A stretch of 10,016 nucleotides of DNA, taken from positions 1 through 10,016 of the forward strand of contig CALAKR010000459.1 in NCBI GenBank assembly GCA_937923225.1. The letters run 5' to 3'. Made by a program: the position numbers and the translations under genes. Each line of letters opens with the position of its first letter. The first letter of the stretch is position 1. This DNA is from an uncultured Aquabacterium sp. GTDB lineage: Bacteria; Pseudomonadota; Gammaproteobacteria; Burkholderiales; Burkholderiaceae_C. The notes under the pieces were generated by a model that ran no database searches, was not told where the DNA came from, and was given only the letters and a program-made list of their open reading frames with translations. Shown piece after piece: positions 1 through 5,591 of the stretch.

Positions 1-212
1 CACAGCCACCAGGTGGACCACAGGTAATCGGGCAGCACCGTGTCAGCCAGGTGGGCCCAGGTATCGCCCGTGCCCGGCAGGAACACCTGCGCCACCACCG
101 CCAACACCGGCACGATCAGCAACGTGCCGACCAGCACGGCCAGCACCACCAGCCAGGAGGTGGTCAGGCGCGGCTTGGCGGTGCGAAGGGGCGATGTGGC
201 CAGGGTCATCAT
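1..212 (-). CDS. FbpB-type iron ABC transporter permease, N-terminal fragment (cut by window edge)
   Basis: Only about 70 codons are visible; the gene continues beyond position 1. Read on the minus strand from ATG at 212 (a second ATG follows at 209), it begins MMTLATSPLRTAKPRL, a short basic cytoplasmic segment. A strongly hydrophobic stretch rich in Val and Leu follows at about residues 20-43, the first transmembrane helix, and then a periplasmic-looking segment with several Trp. This is how large binding-protein-dependent permeases of the FbpB class begin. Such a permease would form the membrane channel for substrate delivered by a periplasmic binding protein and would be powered by the ATPase encoded divergently at 258. 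The iron assignment is inferred from that neighbour, since no permease signature (EAA loop) is in view. There is no strong Shine-Dalgarno sequence in front of the start. Confidence 0.7.
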   Translation of the reverse strand, partial: MMTLATSPLRTAKPRLTTSWLVVLAVLVGTLLIVPVLAVVAQVFLPGTGDTWAHLADTVLPDYLWSTWWL

Positions 213-257
213 GGGCAGCGGGAATTATCATCGCAGCCTCAGATCCTGTTCAGCCTC
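213..257. promoter_or_regulatory. Divergent promoter region between the permease and ATPase genes
   Basis: The 45 bp between the two divergent start codons must hold, or lie near, the control signals of both genes. On the minus strand it contains ATGATAAT (223-230), which equals the central part of the Fur-box consensus. The flanks do not match, so this is at best a half-site. No convincing -35/-10 pair was found for either direction. Confidence 0.3.
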
Positions 258-1418
258 ATGTCCGTCGCTTCCCACCGCACACTGCCGCCCTCTCCACCGC
301 AAGGCCCCGGCTGGCTGATCGTGCAGGACCTGTCCTTGCGCTATGGAGCCAAGGCCGTGGTCGATGGGCTGGGCTTCTCGCTGCCCAAGGGCGTGATCGC
401 TTGCCTGCTGGGCCCCTCGGGTTGCGGCAAGACCTCGGTGCTCCGGGCCCTGGCAGGCTTCGAGCCCATCACGAGCGGCAAGGTCATGCTGGGCGATCGG
501 CTGCTGAGCGCACCGGGGCAGATGCTGCCGCCCGAGCAGCGCCGCATCGGCATGGTGTTTCAGGATTACGCCCTGTTCCCCCACCTCACGGTGGCACGCA
601 ACGTGGGCTTCGGGCTGCAGAGGCGTGCCGATGCGCCAGCGCGTGTGCGCGAAATGCTCGACATCGTGGGCCTGGCCCATGCGGCCGACCGCCATCCGCA
701 CGAACTCTCAGGCGGCCAGCAGCAGCGCGTGGCACTGGCCCGCGCCCTGGCGCCTCAGCCCGAAGTGCTACTGCTCGACGAGCCCTTCTCGAACCTGGAT
801 GTGTCCTTGCGCGAACGGCTGGCCGGCGAGGTGCGCGAGATCCTCAAGGCCACGCAGACCACGGCCGTGATGGTGACGCACGACCAGCACGAGGCCTTCG
901 CCGTGGCCGATGTGGTGGGCGTGCTGGCCGAGGGGCGGCTGCAGCAATGGGACACCGCCTATGCGCTGTACCACCAGCCGGCCAACCGCTTCGTGGCGGA
1001 TTTCGTGGGGCAAGGGGCGTTCGTGCATGCGCTGGTGCTCGATGCGCAGCGCCTGCGGCTCCAGATCGGCGAGGTGCAGGGCGAGGATGCCGTGGTCACG
1101 ACCAGCCACGCCCTGCCGTTCGCGCCGGGCACCACAGTCGAGGTGCTGCTGCGCCCCGACGACGTGCTGCACGACGATGCCAGCCCCATCCAGGCCCGCG
1201 TGGTGCACAAGGCCTTCAAGGGTGCGGAGTTCCTGTACACGCTGGCCCTGGCCGACGGGACGCGGCTGCTGTCACTGGTGCCCTCGCACCACGACCATGC
1301 CGTCGGCGAAGCCATCGGCATCCGGCTCGATGTGAGCCATGTGGTGGCCTTCGAGGCAGCGCATGGCAGCATGTCGCAGCGCGATGGTCGGTCACTCGGC
1401 AAAGCGCAACAAGAATAG
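258..1418 (+). CDS. fbpC: FbpC-type ABC transporter ATP-binding protein (probable ferric iron uptake)
   Basis: A 386-residue cytoplasmic ATPase that would power substrate import with the divergent permease. All nucleotide-binding motifs are intact: Walker A GPSGCGKTS (52-60), Q-loop Gln102 in VFQDYALFPHLTV, signature LSGGQ (150-154), Walker B LLLDEP (171-176), D-loop SNLD (178-181) and the switch His208. Residues from about 250 to 365 form a C-terminal TOBE-like regulatory region containing RPDD and a His-rich PSHHDH segment. Length and layout fit the FbpC/PotA group, and the C-terminal part resembles betaproteobacterial FbpC more than PotA or CysA. The frame is open back to 51, but that would overlap the permease gene, and homology to the ATPase fold begins around residue 18 of the chosen start. 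Neither a binding-protein gene nor a normal fbpABC order is visible. The iron substrate is inferred; other anions or polyamines are possible. Confidence 0.85.
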   Translation: MSVASHRTLPPSPPQGPGWLIVQDLSLRYGAKAVVDGLGFSLPKGVIACLLGPSGCGKTSVLRALAGFEPITSGKVMLGDRLLSAPGQMLPPEQRRIGMVFQDYALFPHLTVARNVGFGLQRRADAPARVREMLDIVGLAHAADRHPHELSGGQQQRVALARALAPQPEVLLLDEPFSNLDVSLRERLAGEVREILKATQTTAVMVTHDQHEAFAVADVVGVLAEGRLQQWDTAYALYHQPANRFVADFVGQGAFVHALVLDAQRLRLQIGEVQGEDAVVTTSHALPFAPGTTVEVLLRPDDVLHDDASPIQARVVHKAFKGAEFLYTLALADGTRLLSLVPSHHDHAVGEAIGIRLDVSHVVAFEAAHGSMSQRDGRSLGKAQQE

Positions 1419-1425
1419 CCATAAT
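1396..1425 (+). promoter_or_regulatory. Candidate promoter for the riboswitch-dadA transcript
   Basis: CATAAT (1420-1425, 5 of 6 to the -10 consensus) lies 18 bp after TCGGCA (1396-1401, 4 of 6 to the -35 consensus). Transcription would begin near 1432, about 30 nt before the first glycine aptamer, and the promoter overlaps the end of the upstream ATPase gene. The match is modest and was found by eye. Confidence 0.4.
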
Positions 1426-1434
1426 GGGAGCGGT

Positions 1435-1452
1435 CTTGCCCATTGGGGCAGG
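1435..1452 (+). terminator. Short hairpin after the ATPase gene (weak terminator or leader stem)
   Basis: A stem of seven pairs (one G-T wobble) is formed by 1435-1441 and 1446-1452 with an ATTG loop (1442-1445). It lies 17 nt after the ATPase stop codon. No T-run follows, so intrinsic termination is doubtful. It could instead be the 5' stem of the riboswitch transcript. Confidence 0.3.
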
Positions 1453-1460
1453 GCTTCACT

Positions 1461-1655
1461 GCAACGGGAGAGTCCGGCCCCACAGGCCGGCGCCGAAGGA
1501 GCAACCGCCCCGGAATCTCTCAGGCCCCCGGACCGTTGCCGTGACCACACTCTGGAGAGCCGCCACGGTTGTTTCACCGCAGGCGCACCGTAGGAGCAAG
1601 GGTGCCCATCGCAGCGCGAAGGCATCTGAATCTCTCAGGTCGACATACAGAGGGG
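1461..1655 (+). promoter_or_regulatory. Tandem glycine riboswitch (two aptamers)
   Basis: Two successive copies of the glycine-aptamer core are visible. Aptamer 1 (about 1463-1553) has GGGAGAG (1466-1472), a perfect 6-bp stem CCGGCC/GGCCGG (1474-1479 with 1485-1490), the conserved GCCGAAGGAGCAA (1492-1504) and AATCTCTCAGGC (1514-1525). The characteristic junction CTCTGGAGAGC (1550-1560) ends aptamer 1 and opens aptamer 2. Aptamer 2 (about 1554-1655) repeats the core as CCGTAGGAGCAAG (1588-1600), held in a GCACC/GGTGC stem (1585-1589 with 1601-1605), then AATCTCTCAGGT (1629-1640) and ACAGAGGGG. This is the tandem architecture of the glycine riboswitch family (Rfam RF00504), in which glycine binding usually turns on glycine-catabolism or glycine-export genes. 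It lies 57 nt before the start of the DadA-type gene and very probably controls it. Confidence 0.93.
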
Positions 1656-1711
1656 CTCGAAGGGATCACGCAGATCCCGTCGACCCGCGACCTCAGAGAA
1701 AGAAGCTCCTC
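1656..1711 (+). promoter_or_regulatory. Riboswitch expression platform and dadA ribosome-binding region
   Basis: A perfect 6-bp hairpin GGGATC/GATCCC (1662-1667 with 1673-1678) stands in the middle. GTCGACC (1679-1685) is exactly complementary to GGTCGAC (1638-1644) in the 3' core of aptamer 2. ACCTCAGAGA (1690-1699) pairs with TCTCTCAGGT (1631-1640) at nine of ten positions. The purine-rich AGAGAAAGAAG (1695-1705) is the only plausible ribosome-binding site for the ATG at 1712. No T-run follows any hairpin, which points towards translational control rather than termination. This is a paper fold only. Confidence 0.5.
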
Positions 1712-2986
1712 ATGAAGCAACACGTCATGGTTCTTGGCGCCGGCATCACCGGCGTCACCACAGCCTATGCACTGGCCCGGCAGGGCCACCATGTCACCGT
1801 GGTCGACCGACAGCGCTACCCGGCGATGGACACCTCCTTCGCCAACGGGGGACAGCTCTCGGCATCTAACGCCGAGGTGTGGACACACTGGAGTACCCTG
1901 CTCAAGGGCCTGCGCTGGATGGCGCGGCGTGATGCCCCTTTGCTGATCCACCCCGCGCCGACCTGGCACAAGCTGCGCTGGTTCGCCGAGTTCATGGCGC
2001 AGATCCCGCACTACCGCGCCAACACCATCGAGACGGCACGGCTGGCGATCTCCGCACGCCACGTGCTGTTCGACTGGGCCGATCGCGAAGGCATCGACTT
2101 CTGTCATCGGCGCGAAGGCATCCTGCATGTGTACCGTGACCGTGCCGGCTTCGAGCATGCGGCCAAGGTCACGCGCTTGCTGGCAGAGGCCGGGCTAGAG
2201 CGGCGTGCCGTCACGCCCGCAGAGATGCGCGCCATTGAGCCGACGTTGCACGGGCGCTTTCATGGAGGTTTCTTCACCGAGAGCGACAGCACGGGTGACA
2301 TCCACCTGTTCACCACCGGCCTGGCCCAGGCTGCAGCGCGTTTGGGTGTCGAGTTCCGCATGGACACCGAAGTGACGCGCCTGAAGTGGGCCGGCCAGGT
2401 GCGGGCCACCCTGCACAGCCGAGGGACCCACATCACGCAGGCCTTCGATGCCGTGGTGGTGTGCGCCGGCGCGGCCAGTCCGGCCTTCGCTGCACAGATG
2501 GGCGACAGCGTGAACATCTATCCCGTCAAGGGCTACTCCATCACCGTGAACCTGTCGGACGCCGCCAGTCAGTCCGCCGCACCGCGTGTGAGCCTGCTCG
2601 ACGACGAGACCAAGCTGGTGAGCAGTCGACTGGGCGTGGACCGTTTCCGCGTAGCCGGTACCGCCGAGTTCTGCGGCTTCAACCGGGACATCCGCCAAGA
2701 CCGCATCCAGCCCTTGATCCGCTGGGTCGAGCAGTGTTTTCCGGGGGTATCCACGCGCAGCGTGGTGCCCTGGGCCGGCTTGCGCCCGATGACACCCAGC
2801 ATGCTGCCGCGCGTGGGCCGGGGTCGGCACGAGAACGTGTTCTACAACACCGGCCACGGCCACCTCGGGTGGACGCTGTCGGCGGCCACGGCGGACATGG
2901 TGTCGCAGTTGATCAGCACCCAGTTCGCCGCCAAGCCATGGCCAAGTGGACGCGTCAGCGAGGCCGCCGTGTCGCCCGGGCAGTGA
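1712..2986 (+). CDS. dadA: DadA-type FAD-dependent D-amino acid dehydrogenase (glycine-responsive)
   Basis: A 424-residue flavoenzyme expected to oxidise an amino acid, D-amino acid or glycine-like substrate to the imino acid (then keto acid plus ammonia) and pass electrons to the respiratory chain at the inner membrane. The N-terminus carries the dinucleotide-binding fold GAGITG (9-14) with the ribose-binding Asp32 at the end of the second strand. SFANGGQLS (42-50) is the DadA flavin-binding segment. The C-terminal block GLRPMTP (356-362) and NTGHGHLGWT (379-388) is diagnostic of DadA. Length is normal for the family (about 410-435). Residues 50-60 (ASNAEVWTHW) differ from the SPGYSSPWAAPG-type sequence of E. 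coli DadA, so substrate preference may differ. The tandem glycine riboswitch upstream suggests that glycine is substrate or signal, but no sequence feature proves this. Stand-alone glycine oxidase/dehydrogenase activity is the main alternative. Confidence 0.85.
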   Translation: MKQHVMVLGAGITGVTTAYALARQGHHVTVVDRQRYPAMDTSFANGGQLSASNAEVWTHWSTLLKGLRWMARRDAPLLIHPAPTWHKLRWFAEFMAQIPHYRANTIETARLAISARHVLFDWADREGIDFCHRREGILHVYRDRAGFEHAAKVTRLLAEAGLERRAVTPAEMRAIEPTLHGRFHGGFFTESDSTGDIHLFTTGLAQAAARLGVEFRMDTEVTRLKWAGQVRATLHSRGTHITQAFDAVVVCAGAASPAFAAQMGDSVNIYPVKGYSITVNLSDAASQSAAPRVSLLDDETKLVSSRLGVDRFRVAGTAEFCGFNRDIRQDRIQPLIRWVEQCFPGVSTRSVVPWAGLRPMTPSMLPRVGRGRHENVFYNTGHGHLGWTLSAATADMVSQLISTQFAAKPWPSGRVSEAAVSPGQ

Positions 2987-3463
2987 TCACGCAGCGGCGG
3001 GCGCCTGCTGCGCCACATCCACCCACTCGGCCTGCACCAGCTGCGCCAGATATTGAGGCGCGATCCGCAAGGCCGAGTCGACGGAACCCGCCGCAGGCAG
3101 CACCTCGGCAAAGCGCCGCAGGGACACATCAACGAACACCTTGAGCGGCGCCGGCAGGCCGAAAGGGCAGACACCGCCCACGGGGTGGCTGGTCCAGTGC
3201 ACCACCTCCTCGGCATTGAGCATCTTGGCCTTGCCGCCGAAGTGCTCCTTGAAGCGGCGGTTATCCAGCCGGCAATCACCGCCCATCACCAGCAGGATCA
3301 CCTCGTCCTTGAGCCACAGCGACAAGGTCTTGGCGATCTGCGCGGGCTCGACCCCGTGCACCCGCGCGGCATCGGCTACCGTGGCCGTGGTCTCGGTGGT
3401 CTGCAGGATCGCGATGTCGGGCGCGTGCTGCGCGATGAAGGTCTGGACGGATTGGAGGCTCAT
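2987..3463 (-). CDS. YbaK/ProX-type aminoacyl-tRNA deacylase family protein
   Basis: A 158-residue single-domain protein of the YbaK / prolyl-tRNA synthetase-associated domain family. Members hydrolyse mischarged aminoacyl-tRNAs (for example Cys-tRNA-Pro or Ala-tRNA-Pro) in the cytoplasm. Visible family hallmarks are the catalytic-site Lys45 in QIAKTLSLW, the GGD element (61-63) followed by LDNRRF, and the VGGVCPFG loop (95-102) that shapes the substrate pocket. The frame is open further upstream to 3520, but that extension is Arg-rich and overlaps the PACE gene. The ATG at 3463 begins MSLQSVQTFI, the usual position for this family. It starts 19 bp after the stop of the upstream PACE gene on the same strand, so the two are probably co-transcribed. 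Its stop codon directly abuts that of the convergent dadA. The exact editing substrate cannot be told from sequence. Confidence 0.88.
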   Translation of the reverse strand: MSLQSVQTFIAQHAPDIAILQTTETTATVADAARVHGVEPAQIAKTLSLWLKDEVILLVMGGDCRLDNRRFKEHFGGKAKMLNAEEVVHWTSHPVGGVCPFGLPAPLKVFVDVSLRRFAEVLPAAGSVDSALRIAPQYLAQLVQAEWVDVAQQAPAAA

Positions 3464-3482
3464 GCCCGCATTGTGGCGCCGC

Positions 3483-3968
3483 TCAGCGGCAGGCCGTCTG
3501 CGCCTGAGGATCGGCGGCATCGGCCGCTTCGGCCGAATCTGCCGGCTTGGGCAAGGCAGACGCCGGCAGTCCGAACACGTGGTCGAAGGCCAGGTTGAAC
3601 AGGAAGGTGTAGACCATGAAGAACAGCATCAGGCCCAGGTCATAGACAAAGGCTTCCCACAGGCTCAGGCCCAGCAGGTAGGCGAACAGGGGCACCAGCA
3701 TCAGCACCAGGCCGAACTCGAAGCCCAGCGCATGCACCACGCGGCGCAGCAGGCTGCGGCCCTTCTTGGTCTGGCGAGCCTCCCAGTACTCGAAGCCGGT
3801 GTTGTAGGCCAGGTTCCACAGCAACGCGATGATGGATGAGGCCACCGCCGCCACTCCGGCGTACACGAACGGCCGCTCAGAAATCAGCGAGAGCAGGAAG
3901 CTGCTCATGCACACGGCGATCAGCTCGAACAGGGTGACGTAGACCAGCTTGCGCTTGAGACCTTGCAT
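3483..3968 (-). CDS. PACE-family (AceI-like) proton-driven antiseptic/multidrug efflux protein
   Basis: A 161-residue inner-membrane protein with four predicted helices arranged as two bacterial transmembrane pair (BTP) units. PACE transporters such as AceI export biguanides such as chlorhexidine, dyes and short-chain polyamines using the proton gradient. Family marks are present: Glu15 at the end of KLVYVTLFE (the conserved membrane-embedded acidic residue of AceI), WNLAYNTGFE (51-60), RRVVHALGFE (75-84) and VYTFLFNLAFDHVF (119-132). After residue 133 there is a tail of nearly 30 residues rich in Ala, Asp and Pro, longer than in AceI, ending with a Cys. The start at 3968 gives the Glu15 register. 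No good Shine-Dalgarno sequence is seen. A LysR-type regulator diverges from it, as in the AceI/AceR pair, and the YbaK-type gene follows 19 bp downstream. The natural substrate is unknown. Confidence 0.88.
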   Translation of the reverse strand: MQGLKRKLVYVTLFELIAVCMSSFLLSLISERPFVYAGVAAVASSIIALLWNLAYNTGFEYWEARQTKKGRSLLRRVVHALGFEFGLVLMLVPLFAYLLGLSLWEAFVYDLGLMLFFMVYTFLFNLAFDHVFGLPASALPKPADSAEAADAADPQAQTACR

Positions 3969-4080
3969 AGGAATCCAGAAAGACCGGGGCTGCCCCGGGA
4001 GTTGTCATGGCCCGAACTGTATATCTGCCTTTCTGACGAAAAAAGTTAGAATATTTCAGATAATCTGACAGATCAAATAC
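3969..4080. promoter_or_regulatory. Divergent PACE/LysR control region with LysR-type dyads
   Basis: The 112-bp intergenic region is much more AT-rich than its surroundings between 4015 and 4080. It holds two dyads: TTCTGAC-N7-GTTAGAA (4031-4051, six of seven pairs) and TCAGATAATCTGA (4056-4068, perfect 6-bp arms, fitting the LysR T-N11-A rule). On the minus strand, TTGATC and TATTCT spaced by 17 bp (read from about 4076 down to 4048) form a candidate promoter for the PACE gene that overlaps both dyads. Such an overlap suits autorepression plus co-inducer-dependent control by the divergent LysR protein. Binding itself is inferred. Confidence 0.55.
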
Positions 4081-4980
4081 ATGAAAGCCGGCTTCGACAG
4101 CGACAACGTGCAGGTCTTCCTGGCGGTGCTGGACCGCGGCTCCTTCTCGGCCGCCGCCCGGGCGCTGGGCCGCGTGCCCTCGGCCGTGAGCATGACCATC
4201 GCGCAGCTCGAGGCCGAGCTGGACCTGGCCTTGTTCGACCGCTCCGGGCGCGAACCCACGGCCACCGCTGCGGCCAAGGCACTGGAGCCGGCGGCCCGGC
4301 AACTGGCGCACCAGTTGCGCATGCTGCAGGGGCAGGCCCTGTCCCTGCACCAGGGGCTGGAGCGGCGGTTGAGCCTGGCCATCGCGCCGGAACTGCTGGC
4401 CGCATCCTGGAAGACGCCCCTGGGCATGCTGGCCGAGCAGTTCCCCTCGCTGGAGGTCGAGATCCTGACCGCCCCCCAGGCCGATGCCCTGCAGATGCTC
4501 CACAGCGGCTGCGTGCAATTGGCGCTGGTGTTCGAGCGCACCGCCATCGACGAGAAAGAAGGCTTTCAGGAGTTCAGCAGCGAAACCCTGACGGCCGTGA
4601 TCGCTCCGGCGCTGCTGGCCACCCTGGGGCACAAGCCACGGCTGAGGCCCGCCGACCTGCTGGAACTGCGCCAGGTGGTGGTGATGGGGCGCGACGAGGA
4701 AAACGTCGACCCCCGCCTGCTGCTGTCACGCCATGTCTGGCGCACGGACAACCCGCAGACCGCGCTGACCCTGGTGCAGTCAGGCCTGGGCTGGGGCTAC
4801 CTGCCCCGCTCGCTCACCGCCACGCACCTCGGGCCCGATACCCTCACCGAGATCTGCTTCGACAACATGTCCAACGAGGTGCCGCTGTGGGCGGACATCG
4901 TCTGGATCAAGGAACGCCCGCTGGGCCTGGGCGCACAGCGCTACATCGAGCTGATGCGGCAGGCGCATCCCCGCCCCTGA
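4081..4980 (+). CDS. LysR-family transcriptional regulator, probable regulator of the PACE efflux gene
   Basis: A 299-residue LysR-type regulator of normal length. The N-terminal winged helix-turn-helix spans about residues 8-66, with the typical pattern VFLAVLDRGSFSAAARALG followed by SAVSMTIAQLEAELDLALFDR. A linker helix (about 67-90) leads into the periplasmic-binding-protein-like effector domain (about 92-295). It starts directly after an AT-rich operator region and is divergent from the PACE gene, as AceR is from AceI. It therefore most likely controls that gene, and itself, in response to a transported compound. The ATG at 4081 puts the HTH at the usual distance from the N-terminus, but no convincing Shine-Dalgarno sequence precedes it. 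The effector cannot be predicted from the sequence. Confidence 0.9.
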   Translation: MKAGFDSDNVQVFLAVLDRGSFSAAARALGRVPSAVSMTIAQLEAELDLALFDRSGREPTATAAAKALEPAARQLAHQLRMLQGQALSLHQGLERRLSLAIAPELLAASWKTPLGMLAEQFPSLEVEILTAPQADALQMLHSGCVQLALVFERTAIDEKEGFQEFSSETLTAVIAPALLATLGHKPRLRPADLLELRQVVVMGRDEENVDPRLLLSRHVWRTDNPQTALTLVQSGLGWGYLPRSLTATHLGPDTLTEICFDNMSNEVPLWADIVWIKERPLGLGAQRYIELMRQAHPRP

Positions 4981-5071
4981 TCCGGGCGATGTGCAAGCAC
5001 TGCGGAACAAAACACCCGCCCCGCGGTCGCACCTTGCAGATCCCCTGTCCTGAAAGCCCCAGATGCACGCG

Positions 5072-5554
5072 ATGAACATCGGCCAGGCCGCCAAGGCGTC
5101 CGGCGTATCGGCCAAGATGATCCGCCATTACGAAAGCGTCGGCCTCTTCCCGGAGGCCCGCCGCACCGATGCCGGCTACCGCCAGTACACCGACAAGGAG
5201 ATCGGCACACTGCGCTTCATCCGCAGTGCGCGCGATCTGGGCTTCTCCATCGAACAGATCCGCGCCCTGCTGGGCCTGTGGCAAGACCAGCAACGCCCCA
5301 GTCGCGAGGTCAAGGCACTGGCCCAGGCCCACATCGACGAGCTGGACGCCAAGCTGCGCGAGATGCAGGCGATGAAGGCCACGCTGGAACACCTGGTGCA
5401 CTGCTGCAGCGGCGACGACCGCCCCGATTGCCCCATCATCGACCGGCTGGCACAGCCACCAGCCAGCAGCAGCGCGGCCACCGCGGCCTGCCATGCGGGC
5501 CACACCGCCTCCGCTCCCGCCCCTGGGCAACACGATTGCAGCAAGAAGGCTTGA
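5072..5554 (+). CDS. cueR: CueR, Cu(I)-responsive MerR-family activator with a Cys/His-bearing C-terminal extension
   Basis: A 160-residue MerR-family activator that senses cytoplasmic Cu(I), Ag(I) or Au(I) and untwists promoters with a 19-bp spacer. Counting from the ATG at 5072 (MNIGQAAK), the N-terminal HTH covers about 1-40, a long dimerisation helix about 75-108, and the metal site is Cys112 and Cys120 in CSGDDRPDC. Ser77 stands where divalent-metal sensors have Cys. Ser77, Cys112 and Cys120 match E. coli CueR numbering exactly, which favours this start over the in-frame ATG at 5063. The ATG at 5063 has a weak GAAAG in front of it. Family members are about 135 residues; here about 30 extra residues carry CHAGH and HDC (140-156). 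The stop codon is embedded in the promoter of the copper operon that follows. Confidence 0.93.
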   Translation: MNIGQAAKASGVSAKMIRHYESVGLFPEARRTDAGYRQYTDKEIGTLRFIRSARDLGFSIEQIRALLGLWQDQQRPSREVKALAQAHIDELDAKLREMQAMKATLEHLVHCCSGDDRPDCPIIDRLAQPPASSSAATAACHAGHTASAPAPGQHDCSKKA

Positions 5555-5581
5555 CCTTGCCCACGTGGGAAGGTCTAGACT
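5551..5581 (+). promoter_or_regulatory. CueR-type promoter/operator of the copper operon (19-bp spacer)
   Basis: TTGACC (5551-5556) and TAGACT (5576-5581) form -35 and -10 elements separated by 19 bp, the overlong spacer diagnostic of MerR-family activation. Inside lies the dyad ACCTT (5554-5558) and AAGGT (5570-5574), the outer arms of the CueR-box consensus, around the palindrome CCCACGTGGG (5560-5569). The -35 element overlaps the cueR stop codon TGA (5552-5554). Transcription should begin near 5588. Confidence 0.85.
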
Positions 5582-5591
5582 GGCACCCGTG

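Noticed and set aside
223..230. Fur box in the permease/ATPase divergent region
   Set aside because: Only eight central bases match the consensus and the flanks do not. It is kept as a half-site remark, not as a Fur-site call.
1662..1678. Intrinsic terminator in the riboswitch expression platform
   Set aside because: The 6-bp stem is perfect, but GTCGACCCGCG rather than a T-run follows it, so termination is not supported.
194..1711. Long open frame running from 194 through the ATPase gene into dadA
   Set aside because: Upstream of 1712 it is an Arg/Ala/Gly-rich shadow of the ATPase gene and the riboswitch. DadA homology begins at the ATG at 1712, after the riboswitch.
3141..3839. Plus-strand open frame of 232 codons opposite the YbaK-type and PACE genes
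   Set aside because: Its composition is low-complexity (Gln/His-rich) and it lies opposite two genes with clear family motifs. It is a GC-driven shadow frame.
4992..5038. Inverted repeat TGCAAG/CTTGCA between the LysR gene and cueR, with ACCTTGC resembling a CueR half-site
   Set aside because: The arms are only 6 bp apart by 35 nt, and ACCTTGC has no partner arm or correctly spaced promoter. There is no sound evidence for a terminator or for CueR autoregulation here.
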